From: Lodderomyces elongisporus
Lineage: Eukaryota; Ascomycota; Pichiomycetes; Serinales; Debaryomycetaceae
Direction: 5' to 3'
Assembly (NCBI RefSeq): GCF_030384665.1
Contig: NC_083679.1
Location: 1,093,291-1,157,290, forward strand
Length of the DNA: 64,000 bases
The position numbers were made by a program, and so were the translations under genes. How positions within the stretch are numbered: the first letter of the stretch is position 1; each line of letters begins with the position of its first letter. Positions 50,239 through 60,239 of the stretch are shown here, in pieces. The notes under the pieces were generated by a model. That model made no database searches. It saw only the letters and a list, made by a program, of their open reading frames with translations, and had not been told where the DNA came from.

Positions 50239-53200
50239 TTATTTACTTTCTTGCTGGACATTATCTATTATATCCACCAACTGGGTCATAAGATGGTTCA
50301 ATGGCTCAGTACTAAAGCCCGGTTTCGAACCATTCAATTTTTGTCTCAATAACAATGTTGCAACCGAGTTCTCGATTCTAGTGACTGCATTCAAAAGGTC
50401 CTTTACAGATACGTCCTGCGTCTTGACTTTGGGACCTTTGAACCCATCCTTGATATATGTCCCTTCATTCAACGATGACAAAACATTCTCTAATCTTGCA
50501 GAGATATCAGTTATCGCAGTTATGCAGTTGACAGGCAAAGTACCTATGACTCTTGTGCTGTGGTTCTCATCCACATCTAATCTCTTTTGGAAAATCTCAA
50601 ATCGAAGCTTCAATCTACTAGTGTACACCAATGTGATCATCTCGGGTGTTTCCAATCCTTTCAATTTCCTCTCGCCAATCTTGTAGAAATTACAGCCATG
50701 ATCTTCAATCGCCGTTAGTTCTCTCTCAATGATTCTTCCGGCACTAACGTTTCCATGGTACGCATCACTTATTGTCTTGAGATTGCTCTTGATGTCATCG
50801 TGTATTGCGGTTAATGCTCTCATCTCATCAAGGAAATCGGAACTCACTGCAATTTGACCACCATCTGCAATAGCACTGACTCTGGAGGCTCGATTCACCA
50901 TGGGACCAAAATAGTCCATTCTGCCGGTGACGATATCTGGTTCACACACTGGAGTACCCCAGTGTATACCCATCCTCACCGATAATCCTCGATAGATGAC
51001 ATTGCCTTTACCGTCAGTTACTTCGCAACATTGGTCAGTATCAAGAATCTCAGTCGGCCAATCAGCAGTGATTAAATTCTGCTGAACGTTAAAACACCAT
51101 AGTAATGCAGATGTTGGCGAAGGGAAAGCAACCATAAAGGCATCACCTTCTGTTTTCACTTCGTACCCACCAATAATTCTTAGCTGGCGTCTCATTACTG
51201 AATTATGCGTCTTGATAGCAGATCTCATCGAAGCAGGGTACGTGTCCCAGAGTAATGTCGAGTTTTTAATATCGGTAAATACCAACGCAAGCTCGCCCAC
51301 TGGAGGTTCAATCTCATTCTCCAATTTACGAAGACTTGAATCTCCGCCAATTTGTCGATCTCTTCTTCTCTTGGCGAAAAACTCAGCTTCTCTTCCAACA
51401 TTTTTGTATAACGAACTCTCTTTGGACTTTTCGCCGAATGTCAACACAATAACAGTAATCTTGTCTGAAGCACCATAACTGATGGCAAAGTCACGCAATT
51501 TCTGCGCTGCAACCATTGGATTGTGCTTATCCTGTCTAATGATATCAACAGCAAATTCGTATGTGAGATATTCCCATAGAGTCTTGGTTGCAATAATCAA
51601 TAAATCATCAGCAGGAGTCAATGTAAGTTCATTGACATCGGGACCTGAATGGGTATGTGGAAGATATGAAAAGAATCCTGCACCACGTGATATCGCCAAT
51701 GTGCCATCCAAATCTCCACTACCAGAAACGTACCCGCCAGCTGCTCTAATTCGCTCAAATTCTTGACGGTTTGTTGGCTTGTGTGAATTCGTCAACACTT
51801 TAAAGTTACCATTGTTTTGACAAAGAAGCGCTTCTATATCTCCAATATTGGCACTATAAAGTTTCTTGTCTCTGATATAAATCACTGTGGCAGCACAACC
51901 TGCTCTTGAATCATCCGCCATGTTCAAGGTACAAGACTCCATCGACTGTCCCGCAGTCGGCGTAAATACATTATTCTTTTTAGCCCAAAGCGTGCCATTA
52001 ATCTCCTTGTTAAAGTTGAGAAATGCTCTTCTCAATGCTATATGCACCTTGTCGTCTTCGTCATTTACTCTTGCCAACTCATCAGTTAAGTTTTGTGCAA
52101 TCATGTTCTTGACTATCGATGAGATCCTATGGCCCTGTCCCGGTTTGCCTTGCTTTCCTTCAAATGAACAAATGAGCAACTCTTTTTCATTACCCCTAAA
52201 TTTCTGGATAAACAAGTCTCTGTTTGATATACAATCTCTTGATCCAATAGTATCTGATACACCGTATCCTATTGTGTCAATTTCTGAACCCGTTGTGCGC
52301 ACACGCTTATCTACAGATTGTTCTGGAAGTGAGGTGGTTGTTAGTGTCACATCAATCAAGCCAAGAACTAATAATTCTTTCAACCCCAAAAAGCCATTCA
52401 TCTCTTCATTTTGCGTGTTTTTGATATCCTTGATGTGGAATCGTCTATTACCACTCAAATTGAGATATTTGAGTTTCTTGTTGAAATTCCAGTTCCAATC
52501 ATAAAGGAAATTCGAAATATTGTAGTAAAGTTGGTTGGATCCTCCATCAAAATACGTCAAGTTTGTGAGTTCGCTCAACTTTGTAGGCAAAGTAACCAAT
52601 TTGTTATTATTGATGTACAACAATTTCAAGGCCTTGATCTGGCTCAACTCATCGGGGACTGTTGAAATCTCATTGCCTGATAAGTAAATGTCCTTGAGCT
52701 GTGTTAATGGTGCTAGTGAACCTTCTGGGATTTCAATAAGATCATTGTAGGAAAGATTGAGTGAAGTCAACTTGACCAAATAAGAGATAGACTCAAAACA
52801 ATCATCGTTCAATCTGTTATCAGCAGCAATCAATACTGACAAACTATCAGCTAACGAGCCAGAAGAAACCGGCATTTCATTTGGGTTCTCTGATGGAGTA
52901 GATATTCTCTTGGCAATGGAGAAAGGTGGCTTGGGTATAGCAGTAAGGTTATTACTCGATACATTCAACATTGTTAATGAGGTTAAGCTCCAGATTTCCA
53001 GGGGCAAGCTTTGAATATTGTTTGAATGAAGATCCAAGTGTTGCAAATGTACAAGGTCTCCAATGGTATTGGGAATAGTTTGCAAATTGTTTGAAAATAT
53101 AGAAAGATGTGTTAATTTCTTGAGCTGGCCAATTTCACTTGGTAATGTTACCAAGTGATTGTTATCAAGAACGACTTTTTCAATGTTGGGGATCATTTGT

Positions 53201-55722
53201 ATAAAATCAGACGAAATTGAGGTAATCTTTGCCTTGGACAAGTCCAAAACATTCAACATTTGCAATGGGCTAACAAATCTGAGTTCCGTAATTGGATTTT
53301 TGTCAAAGTGTAAAAGTTTCAAGTTTTCCATTTGGTCATTGAAGCCAGAGATGTTGTTTTTCGAGGCATACAAGACTTCCAATGAGCTCAACTGGCCCAA
53401 TACATCGACATTGGTGATTTCATTGTACCTCACATCCAATCTTTTAAGTGATTGGAGATACTTGAAGCAGTCTGGAAGTGCTTTGGAAAGCTTATTTGTG
53501 CACAAATTCAATTTCTGCAAATTCTTGAGGTTGGCAATCGAGTTGGGGATATATGCCAAGTCGTTGTAGGACAAGTCCAACTCGACTAATTTTTCCAAAT
53601 TGTTGATTGGCTCTGGATACCTATTGAAGTAATTCGAAGACAAGTTCAAAGACACGAGGTTTGAAAGTTGGCCAAATGCTTTCGGAACCAGTGTCAACTG
53701 ATTTGGGTTGAGTTTCAAGTGCGTCAAATTCGACAATGCATTTATCTTTGAAGGCAAGTCGTCCAAGAAGTTCATTTCAAGATTAAGCTCCGTCAAATGC
53801 GTGGCTTCCAAAAAGTTTATTGGAAATTTCGAGAACCCATTGCGCGACGAATTAATCACAGTCAAGTTGGTGCACGACTGGATGAAATCTAATGGGATAT
53901 AGATTGATGGATTCTCCGAAACGTTTAATTTTTCAATCTCGTATGTGTGTTGGTGGAATATAATTGGTATATTTTTCAAGTTGAGTGATGATATATTGAC
54001 ATCGACATAGTTCTTGGACAACTTGATTTCCTCCTCATGAGTCAAGTTTCGCAAGTAAATATTTTCCACAACAAACCTGCACACGTATGAGAGGTCGCCT
54101 CGACCTATAATTCGCAAATTGTCATCATCAGTGTATCCACTCAATAGCAAGAGTCCCATTTGTATCTTCATTGGCTTTTCAAAGCTTTCCAACACCTTGA
54201 CACAGTTACCAATGTGCACTGCTAGTTGGCAATTCGATGCTGACTCTAAAAAGAATTTTTTCTGCACAATTGTAAGCAATTCAGATGTTGTAGCTTCTAA
54301 GGGGCAAAGCACAGTAGTGAATGTTCCATCTTCCTTGAATATACGAATGATATGACTGGGACTTGGATCAATTGAGCTAACTACGTGTGTTGCTTCTTTA
54401 GCTCCATAAAGCAGTGGCAACGATTTTATCACGGGCTTTGAAAAAGACCCGCCACCATTACGGTTATTGTTGTAGTTGTTGCTGTTGTTGCCACCTCTGC
54501 TTCGAGCTCCTCCACCTTTGCCAGTTTCATTTCCATTTCCATCTTGGTTTTCATTTTCATTTCCATCTTCCTCTTCATCTTCATTTTCATTTTCTTTGCT
54601 GGAAGCTTCATCCACCTCCAGAATCCTTGGTTCTTCTTCGATTCTTGGTGCTTTAACATCCCAACTGTCTGGAGCTTTCCAATTCTGCTTTGGTGCTACG
54701 GTATCTTCGCTCTTGACAATATCCTGTATCTCATCGAGGTTCAAGTCTAACGAAATCAACTTTTCCGATGCGGTCGAAGAAGGAATAGATGTGTATGATG
54801 GTTCACGTTGCAGCTTACCAGGCAGACGAGAAGGACCTTCAGAACCTGATCCTGATGCCGAGCCTGAACCTGAACCTTTTCTTCCTTGTGACTTGTAGTC
54901 AGATTGTGTCATTTGCAACAGGTATGGCAGGATAGTTGATGGGTGATGTGGGTGGTATTCTCCAAATAGGGGGATCTTTACCTTGTGTCTTGAATGAGAA
55001 GACGAAGCTGACGAGTTGCTCTTGCGTTGATTTTGCTGATTTGCATGTTCTTGTCCTTGCCCTTGTCCTTGTCCTTGGTCCAGTTGCAGGTGCAGGTGCA
55101 GGTACAGTTGCAGGTGCAGATGTGGATGTAGATTTGTTAGAGGCTGTAAGGTAGGATCGTCAATGGTGATTGAATTTGCCCTTGATGATGCGTTTGAGTG
55201 TGGTGGAGACATTGATGCTTCAGACGATGTCGACATATACCTCTCCTTTCGGGGACTTTCTGTATCCTCATCCTCGGTGCCGTCTTTTCTTGAATTTATG
55301 AGTTTGTTGAATAAAGAACTGCTCTTCTTTTTGAATTTGGGTTTAATTGGGTGTAACAATGGCGGCACATTGTTGATGCTTTTGCCTCTCCGGTTGGCAT
55401 GGAACCCTTTATAATTATCCTTCAAGTTATTGGCTGCATTGTGGAAAGGAGTTGCTGCAAAGGACACTATGGACGATCGTGGAGAGTATTCGGTGCCATC
55501 TTCCAGTCGCACATTGACTATATGGTAATCGTCATTTGGGTCTTGAACCTTGTCGTCGCCATTGGTGGTTACTGGATTGACACTACTGGAACTGACTGAT
55601 CTAGGTTCGTAAAATGCCTCATTTGCGGCCAATTCCGCTGTTGGTGACAAGGGTTCTTCGTAGTATTTCTGGCCAGCAGAATATATGCTACTCTTGGATT
55701 TGTCCCTCTTGAGAAAGCTCAT
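50239..55722 (-). CDS. CYR1: Adenylate cyclase
   Basis: The 1827-residue enzyme makes cAMP and links Ras, CO2 and peptidoglycan-type signals to PKA, hyphal growth and metabolism. Domain order fits fungal Cyr1. A long low-complexity N-terminus is followed by a Ras-association domain (about 455-554), leucine-rich repeats (about 587-1090), a PP2C-like domain (about 1167-1430) and the class III cyclase domain (about 1472-1700). The cyclase domain contains FTDIKNSTLLW, with the metal-binding Asp, and GGYEVKTEGDAFMVAF. A C-terminal segment for binding cyclase-associated protein completes it. In-frame repeats include His/Leu alternations, GQGQGQGQ and SGSGSASGSGS. The ATG at 55722 begins MSFLKRDKSKSS. 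A retroelement lies about 490 bp upstream of its start. Confidence 0.97.
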   Translation of the reverse strand: MSFLKRDKSKSSIYSAGQKYYEEPLSPTAELAANEAFYEPRSVSSSSVNPVTTNGDDKVQDPNDDYHIVNVRLEDGTEYSPRSSIVSFAATPFHNAANNLKDNYKGFHANRRGKSINNVPPLLHPIKPKFKKKSSSLFNKLINSRKDGTEDEDTESPRKERYMSTSSEASMSPPHSNASSRANSITIDDPTLQPLTNLHPHLHLQLYLHLHLQLDQGQGQGQGQEHANQQNQRKSNSSASSSHSRHKVKIPLFGEYHPHHPSTILPYLLQMTQSDYKSQGRKGSGSGSASGSGSEGPSRLPGKLQREPSYTSIPSSTASEKLISLDLNLDEIQDIVKSEDTVAPKQNWKAPDSWDVKAPRIEEEPRILEVDEASSKENENEDEEEDGNENENQDGNGNETGKGGGARSRGGNNSNNYNNNRNGGGSFSKPVIKSLPLLYGAKEATHVVSSIDPSPSHIIRIFKEDGTFTTVLCPLEATTSELLTIVQKKFFLESASNCQLAVHIGNCVKVLESFEKPMKIQMGLLLLSGYTDDDNLRIIGRGDLSYVCRFVVENIYLRNLTHEEEIKLSKNYVDVNISSLNLKNIPIIFHQHTYEIEKLNVSENPSIYIPLDFIQSCTNLTVINSSRNGFSKFPINFLEATHLTELNLEMNFLDDLPSKINALSNLTHLKLNPNQLTLVPKAFGQLSNLVSLNLSSNYFNRYPEPINNLEKLVELDLSYNDLAYIPNSIANLKNLQKLNLCTNKLSKALPDCFKYLQSLKRLDVRYNEITNVDVLGQLSSLEVLYASKNNISGFNDQMENLKLLHFDKNPITELRFVSPLQMLNVLDLSKAKITSISSDFIQMIPNIEKVVLDNNHLVTLPSEIGQLKKLTHLSIFSNNLQTIPNTIGDLVHLQHLDLHSNNIQSLPLEIWSLTSLTMLNVSSNNLTAIPKPPFSIAKRISTPSENPNEMPVSSGSLADSLSVLIAADNRLNDDCFESISYLVKLTSLNLSYNDLIEIPEGSLAPLTQLKDIYLSGNEISTVPDELSQIKALKLLYINNNKLVTLPTKLSELTNLTYFDGGSNQLYYNISNFLYDWNWNFNKKLKYLNLSGNRRFHIKDIKNTQNEEMNGFLGLKELLVLGLIDVTLTTTSLPEQSVDKRVRTTGSEIDTIGYGVSDTIGSRDCISNRDLFIQKFRGNEKELLICSFEGKQGKPGQGHRISSIVKNMIAQNLTDELARVNDEDDKVHIALRRAFLNFNKEINGTLWAKKNNVFTPTAGQSMESCTLNMADDSRAGCAATVIYIRDKKLYSANIGDIEALLCQNNGNFKVLTNSHKPTNRQEFERIRAAGGYVSGSGDLDGTLAISRGAGFFSYLPHTHSGPDVNELTLTPADDLLIIATKTLWEYLTYEFAVDIIRQDKHNPMVAAQKLRDFAISYGASDKITVIVLTFGEKSKESSLYKNVGREAEFFAKRRRDRQIGGDSSLRKLENEIEPPVGELALVFTDIKNSTLLWDTYPASMRSAIKTHNSVMRRQLRIIGGYEVKTEGDAFMVAFPSPTSALLWCFNVQQNLITADWPTEILDTDQCCEVTDGKGNVIYRGLSVRMGIHWGTPVCEPDIVTGRMDYFGPMVNRASRVSAIADGGQIAVSSDFLDEMRALTAIHDDIKSNLKTISDAYHGNVSAGRIIERELTAIEDHGCNFYKIGERKLKGLETPEMITLVYTSRLKLRFEIFQKRLDVDENHSTRVIGTLPVNCITAITDISARLENVLSSLNEGTYIKDGFKGPKVKTQDVSVKDLLNAVTRIENSVATLLLRQKLNGSKPGFSTEPLNHLMTQLVDIIDNVQQESK

Positions 55723-56208
55723 GGAAAAGTAAGTTGGAGAAGGACTTTTCTTTGTATGCTATTTTTTTGTAATGATATATATATATATGTAAATCTTCTT
55801 CTTTTTTAATATGATTACTCTTATCTGGTCAGAGTGTCCTTGCTGTGGTAAAATGAGGATGAAGGTCTAGTGTTTTGAAAGTTTGGGACCACCAATAGTA
55901 GAAGCTAAGAATAAGTAAATTAAAAAATTAGAATTATGTACCAATGATTACGCCTCTGTCGATCTCTCCTCCTTCTTTTGAGTCCTTTTTCCTTTTTCCT
56001 TTTCCTTGTCCCTTTGTTTCTCTCTTTCTCTCTTTCAATTTCTCTTTGTTCTCTCACTTTCTCACTTTCTCACTCTCTCATTTTTTGGTGTTGAGAATTG
56101 AGTCCATATAAAAAATAGTAAGAAAAAAATATATATATAAAAAATACGGTCCAAATCTATATACAGGATTGATAATTTTCCTTCATTTTTTTTTTTTTTT
56201 TTACTATT
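55723..56208. promoter_or_regulatory. CYR1 proximal upstream region
   Basis: These 486 bp separate the CYR1 start from the LTR element. They hold TATATATATA near 55776, a CTTTTTCC-type repeat near 55985 and a CTCACTTT repeat near 56055. A long poly(T) run at about 56187-56202 lies directly beside the insertion site. Confidence 0.5.
56204..56208 (+). repeat. Target-site duplication CTATT (left)
   Basis: CTATT directly precedes the left LTR and is repeated at 58734-58738 directly after the right LTR. This is the 5-bp duplication expected of integrase-mediated insertion. Confidence 0.9.
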
Positions 56209-56662
56209 TGTCACAGTGCGACACACACTGGACGCTCTGTGCCCTCGTTTCCGCTAAGTGAATATTTGGAGAATATTGCACGACATGGGAAACTTGAAAC
56301 TTCAAACGAGATGAGTTTATATAAATAGGAACGAGAAGTGGTAAAATTAACTTATCACTATTATATAGAAATATCGGTTAAATACATAATTTAGACGGTC
56401 AACTACATTGAACACAAATCACTAGGTGAACGTGCGGAGTGTATACTCTCACGATTCTCCTTACTAGTGACTTTGTATGAGACAATTTACTCTCTTAACT
56501 TATGAGCATTGAGACCTTTATAGGTGCGATCATTGACAATTACACTTAGTTGGAATATAGCCTATCAAGTCACGAACTCAAACCGCTGGTATCGGTGAGC
56601 TACCAGCTCAAACCGATGCTCAGCAGTCGTACACTTGTTACTTGTGACAGTGCTATGCGACA
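56209..56662 (+). repeat. Left LTR (454 bp)
   Basis: It begins TG and ends CA and contains a TATA-like TTTATATAAATAG at about 56316-56328, a likely promoter for the element. By reading, it matches the right LTR base for base. Confidence 0.93.
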
Positions 56663-56665
56663 TAA

Positions 56666-56682
56666 TGGCGACCAGAGTGAGG
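56666..56682 (+). other. Putative primer-binding site
   Basis: TGGCGACCAGAGTGAGG starts 3 bp after the left LTR. Its reverse complement ends GGTCGCCA, like a tRNA 3' end with discriminator G, which is typical of tRNA-Ser. The tRNA was not identified. Confidence 0.5.
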
Positions 56683-57627
56683 AACTCAAATCCTTACAAA
56701 TCATGTTATTTGAATGATTTGATATGGTTACCTAATATTTCAAGTAATTGATACATTGGTTGAGGCTACTGTTAAGCAGTATTGTCGACCAGGATATTGA
56801 ATGATCATGACATTTCAATACCTTGGCATTTCAACATTTGGTCAATATCATTTATGAGAAGGACCTGTGGAAGAGTAAATCTCCTATCCACGAATTAATA
56901 GCTTCACTATTGTGAACTACAGTTTAAAGGAGGAGCTACTCCTCATTGGAGAACTATGCGAGTTTAGTCCAATGGAACATAATGCATCGTAGTCATCGGG
57001 ACGTATCCGAGACTACACCAGAAAATATCAAATAGCGTATACTGTCAACACTTTATGATGGAATATTCACCCATCAGTTGACAAAGGGCGAAGGTTGTAG
57101 ACGTTAGACAGAGTGCAACTATAGACCGAATAGAGTCGTGTCTGCTGACTTGGCTATAGTTTGAAGGCTGTACGTGTGATAGGCATGGCGTTGAAACGAG
57201 TACCGAAGATTGCACGGGTATAAGTGGCTACCCTCAATTGGTGCAAAGATCGAGGAAAGTATTTTTAGGATAATGACCACATCCCTAATTTGGGTTTATA
57301 TCATTTTTTTAAAAAAGACTTATTACATTCTAGAAGGTAAATAAGCACCGTTAAAGCAGCGTTTAAGAAATCATCATTACTGTCTACGGACTCATCTGAG
57401 TATGATGGTAGCAGACTAAACAAACTACACGGGTTATCGGTGAGGTAGAATTACACCAGATAAAAACGGCGGAGATGGTAACTACCGAGGGAAAGACTAA
57501 ATTGCATCTCGCAAGAAAGACTTTATAGCATCTTGAGAGAAAGACAAAATTGCATCCCGAAAGAAGCAACCAATTATTATTATGAAACCTCAGTGTTTCG
57601 GGTGAGAAGATACACCTTTCAAAAAAC

Positions 57628-57775
57628 GACGGAGAAGGTAACTACCGTGGGACAGAAGCCCAAAGGAACAACCAACAAATTTTATGAAACCTCAGTGTTT
57701 CGACGGAGAAGGTAACTACCGTGGGACAGAATCCCAAAGGAACAACCAACTTATTTTATGAAACCTCAGTGTTTC
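57628..57775 (+). repeat. 74-bp tandem repeat inside the retroelement, 2 copies plus partials
   Basis: Two units start at 57628 and 57702, each beginning GACGGAGAAGGTAACTACCG and ending CTCAGTGTTTC, with only a few differences. A degenerate partial copy (GGCGGAGATGGTAACTACCG) at about 57467 and an isolated end segment (TATGAAACCTCAGTGTTTC) at about 57582 show older units upstream. Confidence 0.85.
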
Positions 57776-58266
57776 TACAGGACGTTCAATTATTAGAATA
57801 TTGGAGATGCTGACTTTCCGTTTTTAGTAGTAGGGGAGTTTTTAACCGAAGTCTTGATATTTTGTCGACGAATTCCGAACAAACAGACCCAGGCGCGCGG
57901 CTAGTTGATGGTGAAATGCTTTTTACTTTACCCAATGTATTGTCGACGTCGACTCGTAACCCGCACGGCGTGAAAGATAATTATATCCCAACAATAACTG
58001 AACAAAACCCGCAATATTTGGTTTTTGGATTTGAAGGTATTCATTTGCTACAAACGTTGATGAGAACATTTCCCTTTTTATTCAATAGAATTTCAGGAAA
58101 TTGTCGAAACCTTTTGTTGCCGCTTCGCTCACTTTTAATAGGTAAGCCTTTGCTTTGCAGGGGGGGAGGCCACAACGGTTATCATCATACTGTACAGTTA
58201 TCTTACCTCAAATCAATATTTTTCCAAAGTACAACTGAAATTAGGCCGTATCTTTCATCTGACTTT

Positions 58267-58279
58267 GAAGGGGGGAAGA
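58267..58279 (+). other. Polypurine tract
   Basis: GAAGGGGGGAAGA lies immediately before the right LTR, where plus-strand DNA synthesis would be primed in an LTR element. Confidence 0.85.
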
Positions 58280-58733
58280 TGTCACAGTGCGACACACACT
58301 GGACGCTCTGTGCCCTCGTTTCCGCTAAGTGAATATTTGGAGAATATTGCACGACATGGGAAACTTGAAACTTCAAACGAGATGAGTTTATATAAATAGG
58401 AACGAGAAGTGGTAAAATTAACTTATCACTATTATATAGAAATATCGGTTAAATACATAATTTAGACGGTCAACTACATTGAACACAAATCACTAGGTGA
58501 ACGTGCGGAGTGTATACTCTCACGATTCTCCTTACTAGTGACTTTGTATGAGACAATTTACTCTCTTAACTTATGAGCATTGAGACCTTTATAGGTGCGA
58601 TCATTGACAATTACACTTAGTTGGAATATAGCCTATCAAGTCACGAACTCAAACCGCTGGTATCGGTGAGCTACCAGCTCAAACCGATGCTCAGCAGTCG
58701 TACACTTGTTACTTGTGACAGTGCTATGCGACA
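58280..58733 (+). repeat. Right LTR (454 bp)
   Basis: It has the same length as the left LTR and, by reading, the same sequence, from TGTCACAG to GCGACA. CTATT follows it directly. Confidence 0.93.
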
Positions 58734-60239
58734 CTATTTTGCTTCTTGCTTCTTGCTTTCAAAGTTCCTTTTTGTTCATTTTTATTCTCATTTTTCATTT
58801 CCCAATGTTTGTTTAATTCCTACAAACCCTTTTTCCCAAAATTTGCATCAAGAAAGAGCATGTAGAGGAAAAGGGGGAAGGAGGTGGGAAAAGGGTTTTG
58901 AAATTTCACATCCTTAACTACAAAGTTTCCAGGAATTTCATCTTCTATTTCATCTTCTTTTCGATCTATGGATCAGTCTTTTTTTTTCCTTTTCTTTTCT
59001 ACTTTTTCTATCATTTATTTTTCCCGCCTCTACCTTCTACAAAGTTAAGATCAGAATTTCATATTGGATCAGGCAAGTCCCTGAAATAAGTGAAATGCTA
59101 TATGCTCTTGGGATTATTAATTAATTATTTTATTATTTTTTATTTCGGTTTGAAATCTAGGCTCTCTAGCTAGTGCATACTGAGGTTGAAACTTATGTCC
59201 ATCTACAGGGTTCTGTGTATACTGGGCAATATAATATAGATTTTTTCGATGGGACTTTTGGCGATGTTCAAGACGGTAATAATAGAAGAGGCAACAGTGA
59301 GCTGTGAGCAGAGACCAGAGAATGTACAACAGCGACACACACTCACTCACTAGCATACTTACCCAAAAGGCTAGGTAAGTAAAGTTTCTCGATGCGCCAC
59401 ATACAAACTGACCAAATAGACAAAGGAAGCAAAAAAAAAATGTTGGAAGGAAAAAAAAACCATGCACACTAATGTAAGTCAACCTTGGTAACAAACTCTC
59501 TCTTTTTGTATTTATTCCTCTTCTTCACATACAAAACAAATCTCTTGATCAGTAGACCCCTAAACATCGATGAGCATCGTCAAAACACTACTAGTGGAAA
59601 TCATTTGTCGAACAAAAGAGTGAACAACTTTGTCCCTCCTTTCCCTCACCCCTTCTTTTCTTTTCCTTTATTGTGGTTGTTAGTCTGTTAATCAGGTCCC
59701 GCATGTAAAGTGGTGCACCCTGAAAGCATTTTTTTTTTTTTGTTTTTTATTTTCCCAAAAAGTAATGGAAGGTGAAAAATTAATTGTGACACAAAAAGAG
59801 AGAATTTCTTCTCCCCCCCCCCCCCTCCTCCTCTCTCGTGAGATTTTCACTTATCGTCTAAAGGGCTTACACATGTATTGTGTATATGTATTGTGTGTAT
59901 TGTGTATTGTGTATATATATACATATCCAAAATTTCATTGTAGATCAATAACGAATAAGAAAAAAAAAATATAAAAAAAATAGAATAGAAAGCATAGAAA
60001 GAAAAAATAATAGAACATTAAAATACTGATAAACGTGTTGAAATCGACCACCACCTTTATCTCCTTCAACACTTTATCGTGCTGGTGAAGTTTGTTTGTT
60101 TTCTGTTCTTTTTCCAAAGGTTTTTCTTTTTCTTCCAATTTCTGTTTTCCATTTTCCATTTTCCGTTTTTCCTTTTCCCTTTTTGTTTATTGTCCATTCT
60201 TCTGAATTTCATACTACAAATTACAGACACATTTCTATA
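58734..60239. promoter_or_regulatory. Region between retroelement and LMO1
   Basis: This 1.5 kb is the original CYR1/LMO1 intergenic DNA continued after the right CTATT duplication (58734-58738). It contains T-rich and purine-rich tracts, a C13 run (59813-59825) and a TGTGTAT-rich stretch near 59877-59920. Short frames here look non-coding. Confidence 0.5.

Larger units (their letters stand above)
56209..58733 (+). mobile_element. Short LTR retroelement, apparently non-autonomous
   Basis: The 2525-bp element has two 454-bp direct LTRs that read as identical and begin TGTCACAG and end GCGACA. A 5-bp duplication CTATT flanks it. A TGG-starting primer-binding-type site lies 3 bp after the left LTR, and a polypurine tract directly precedes the right LTR. 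The interior is only 1617 bp. It holds 74-bp tandem repeats and one open stretch of about 150 codons near its 3' end (57814 into the right LTR) that I do not recognise as gag or pol. It therefore looks structurally complete but dependent on enzymes from another element. A deletion derivative of a larger copia- or gypsy-type element is the other possibility. Confidence 0.9.

Noticed and set aside
60096..60239. N-terminal extension of LMO1 upstream of the ATG at 60240
   Set aside because: The extension is pyrimidine-rich Phe/Pro/Leu sequence, not like ELMO proteins, and starts without ATG.
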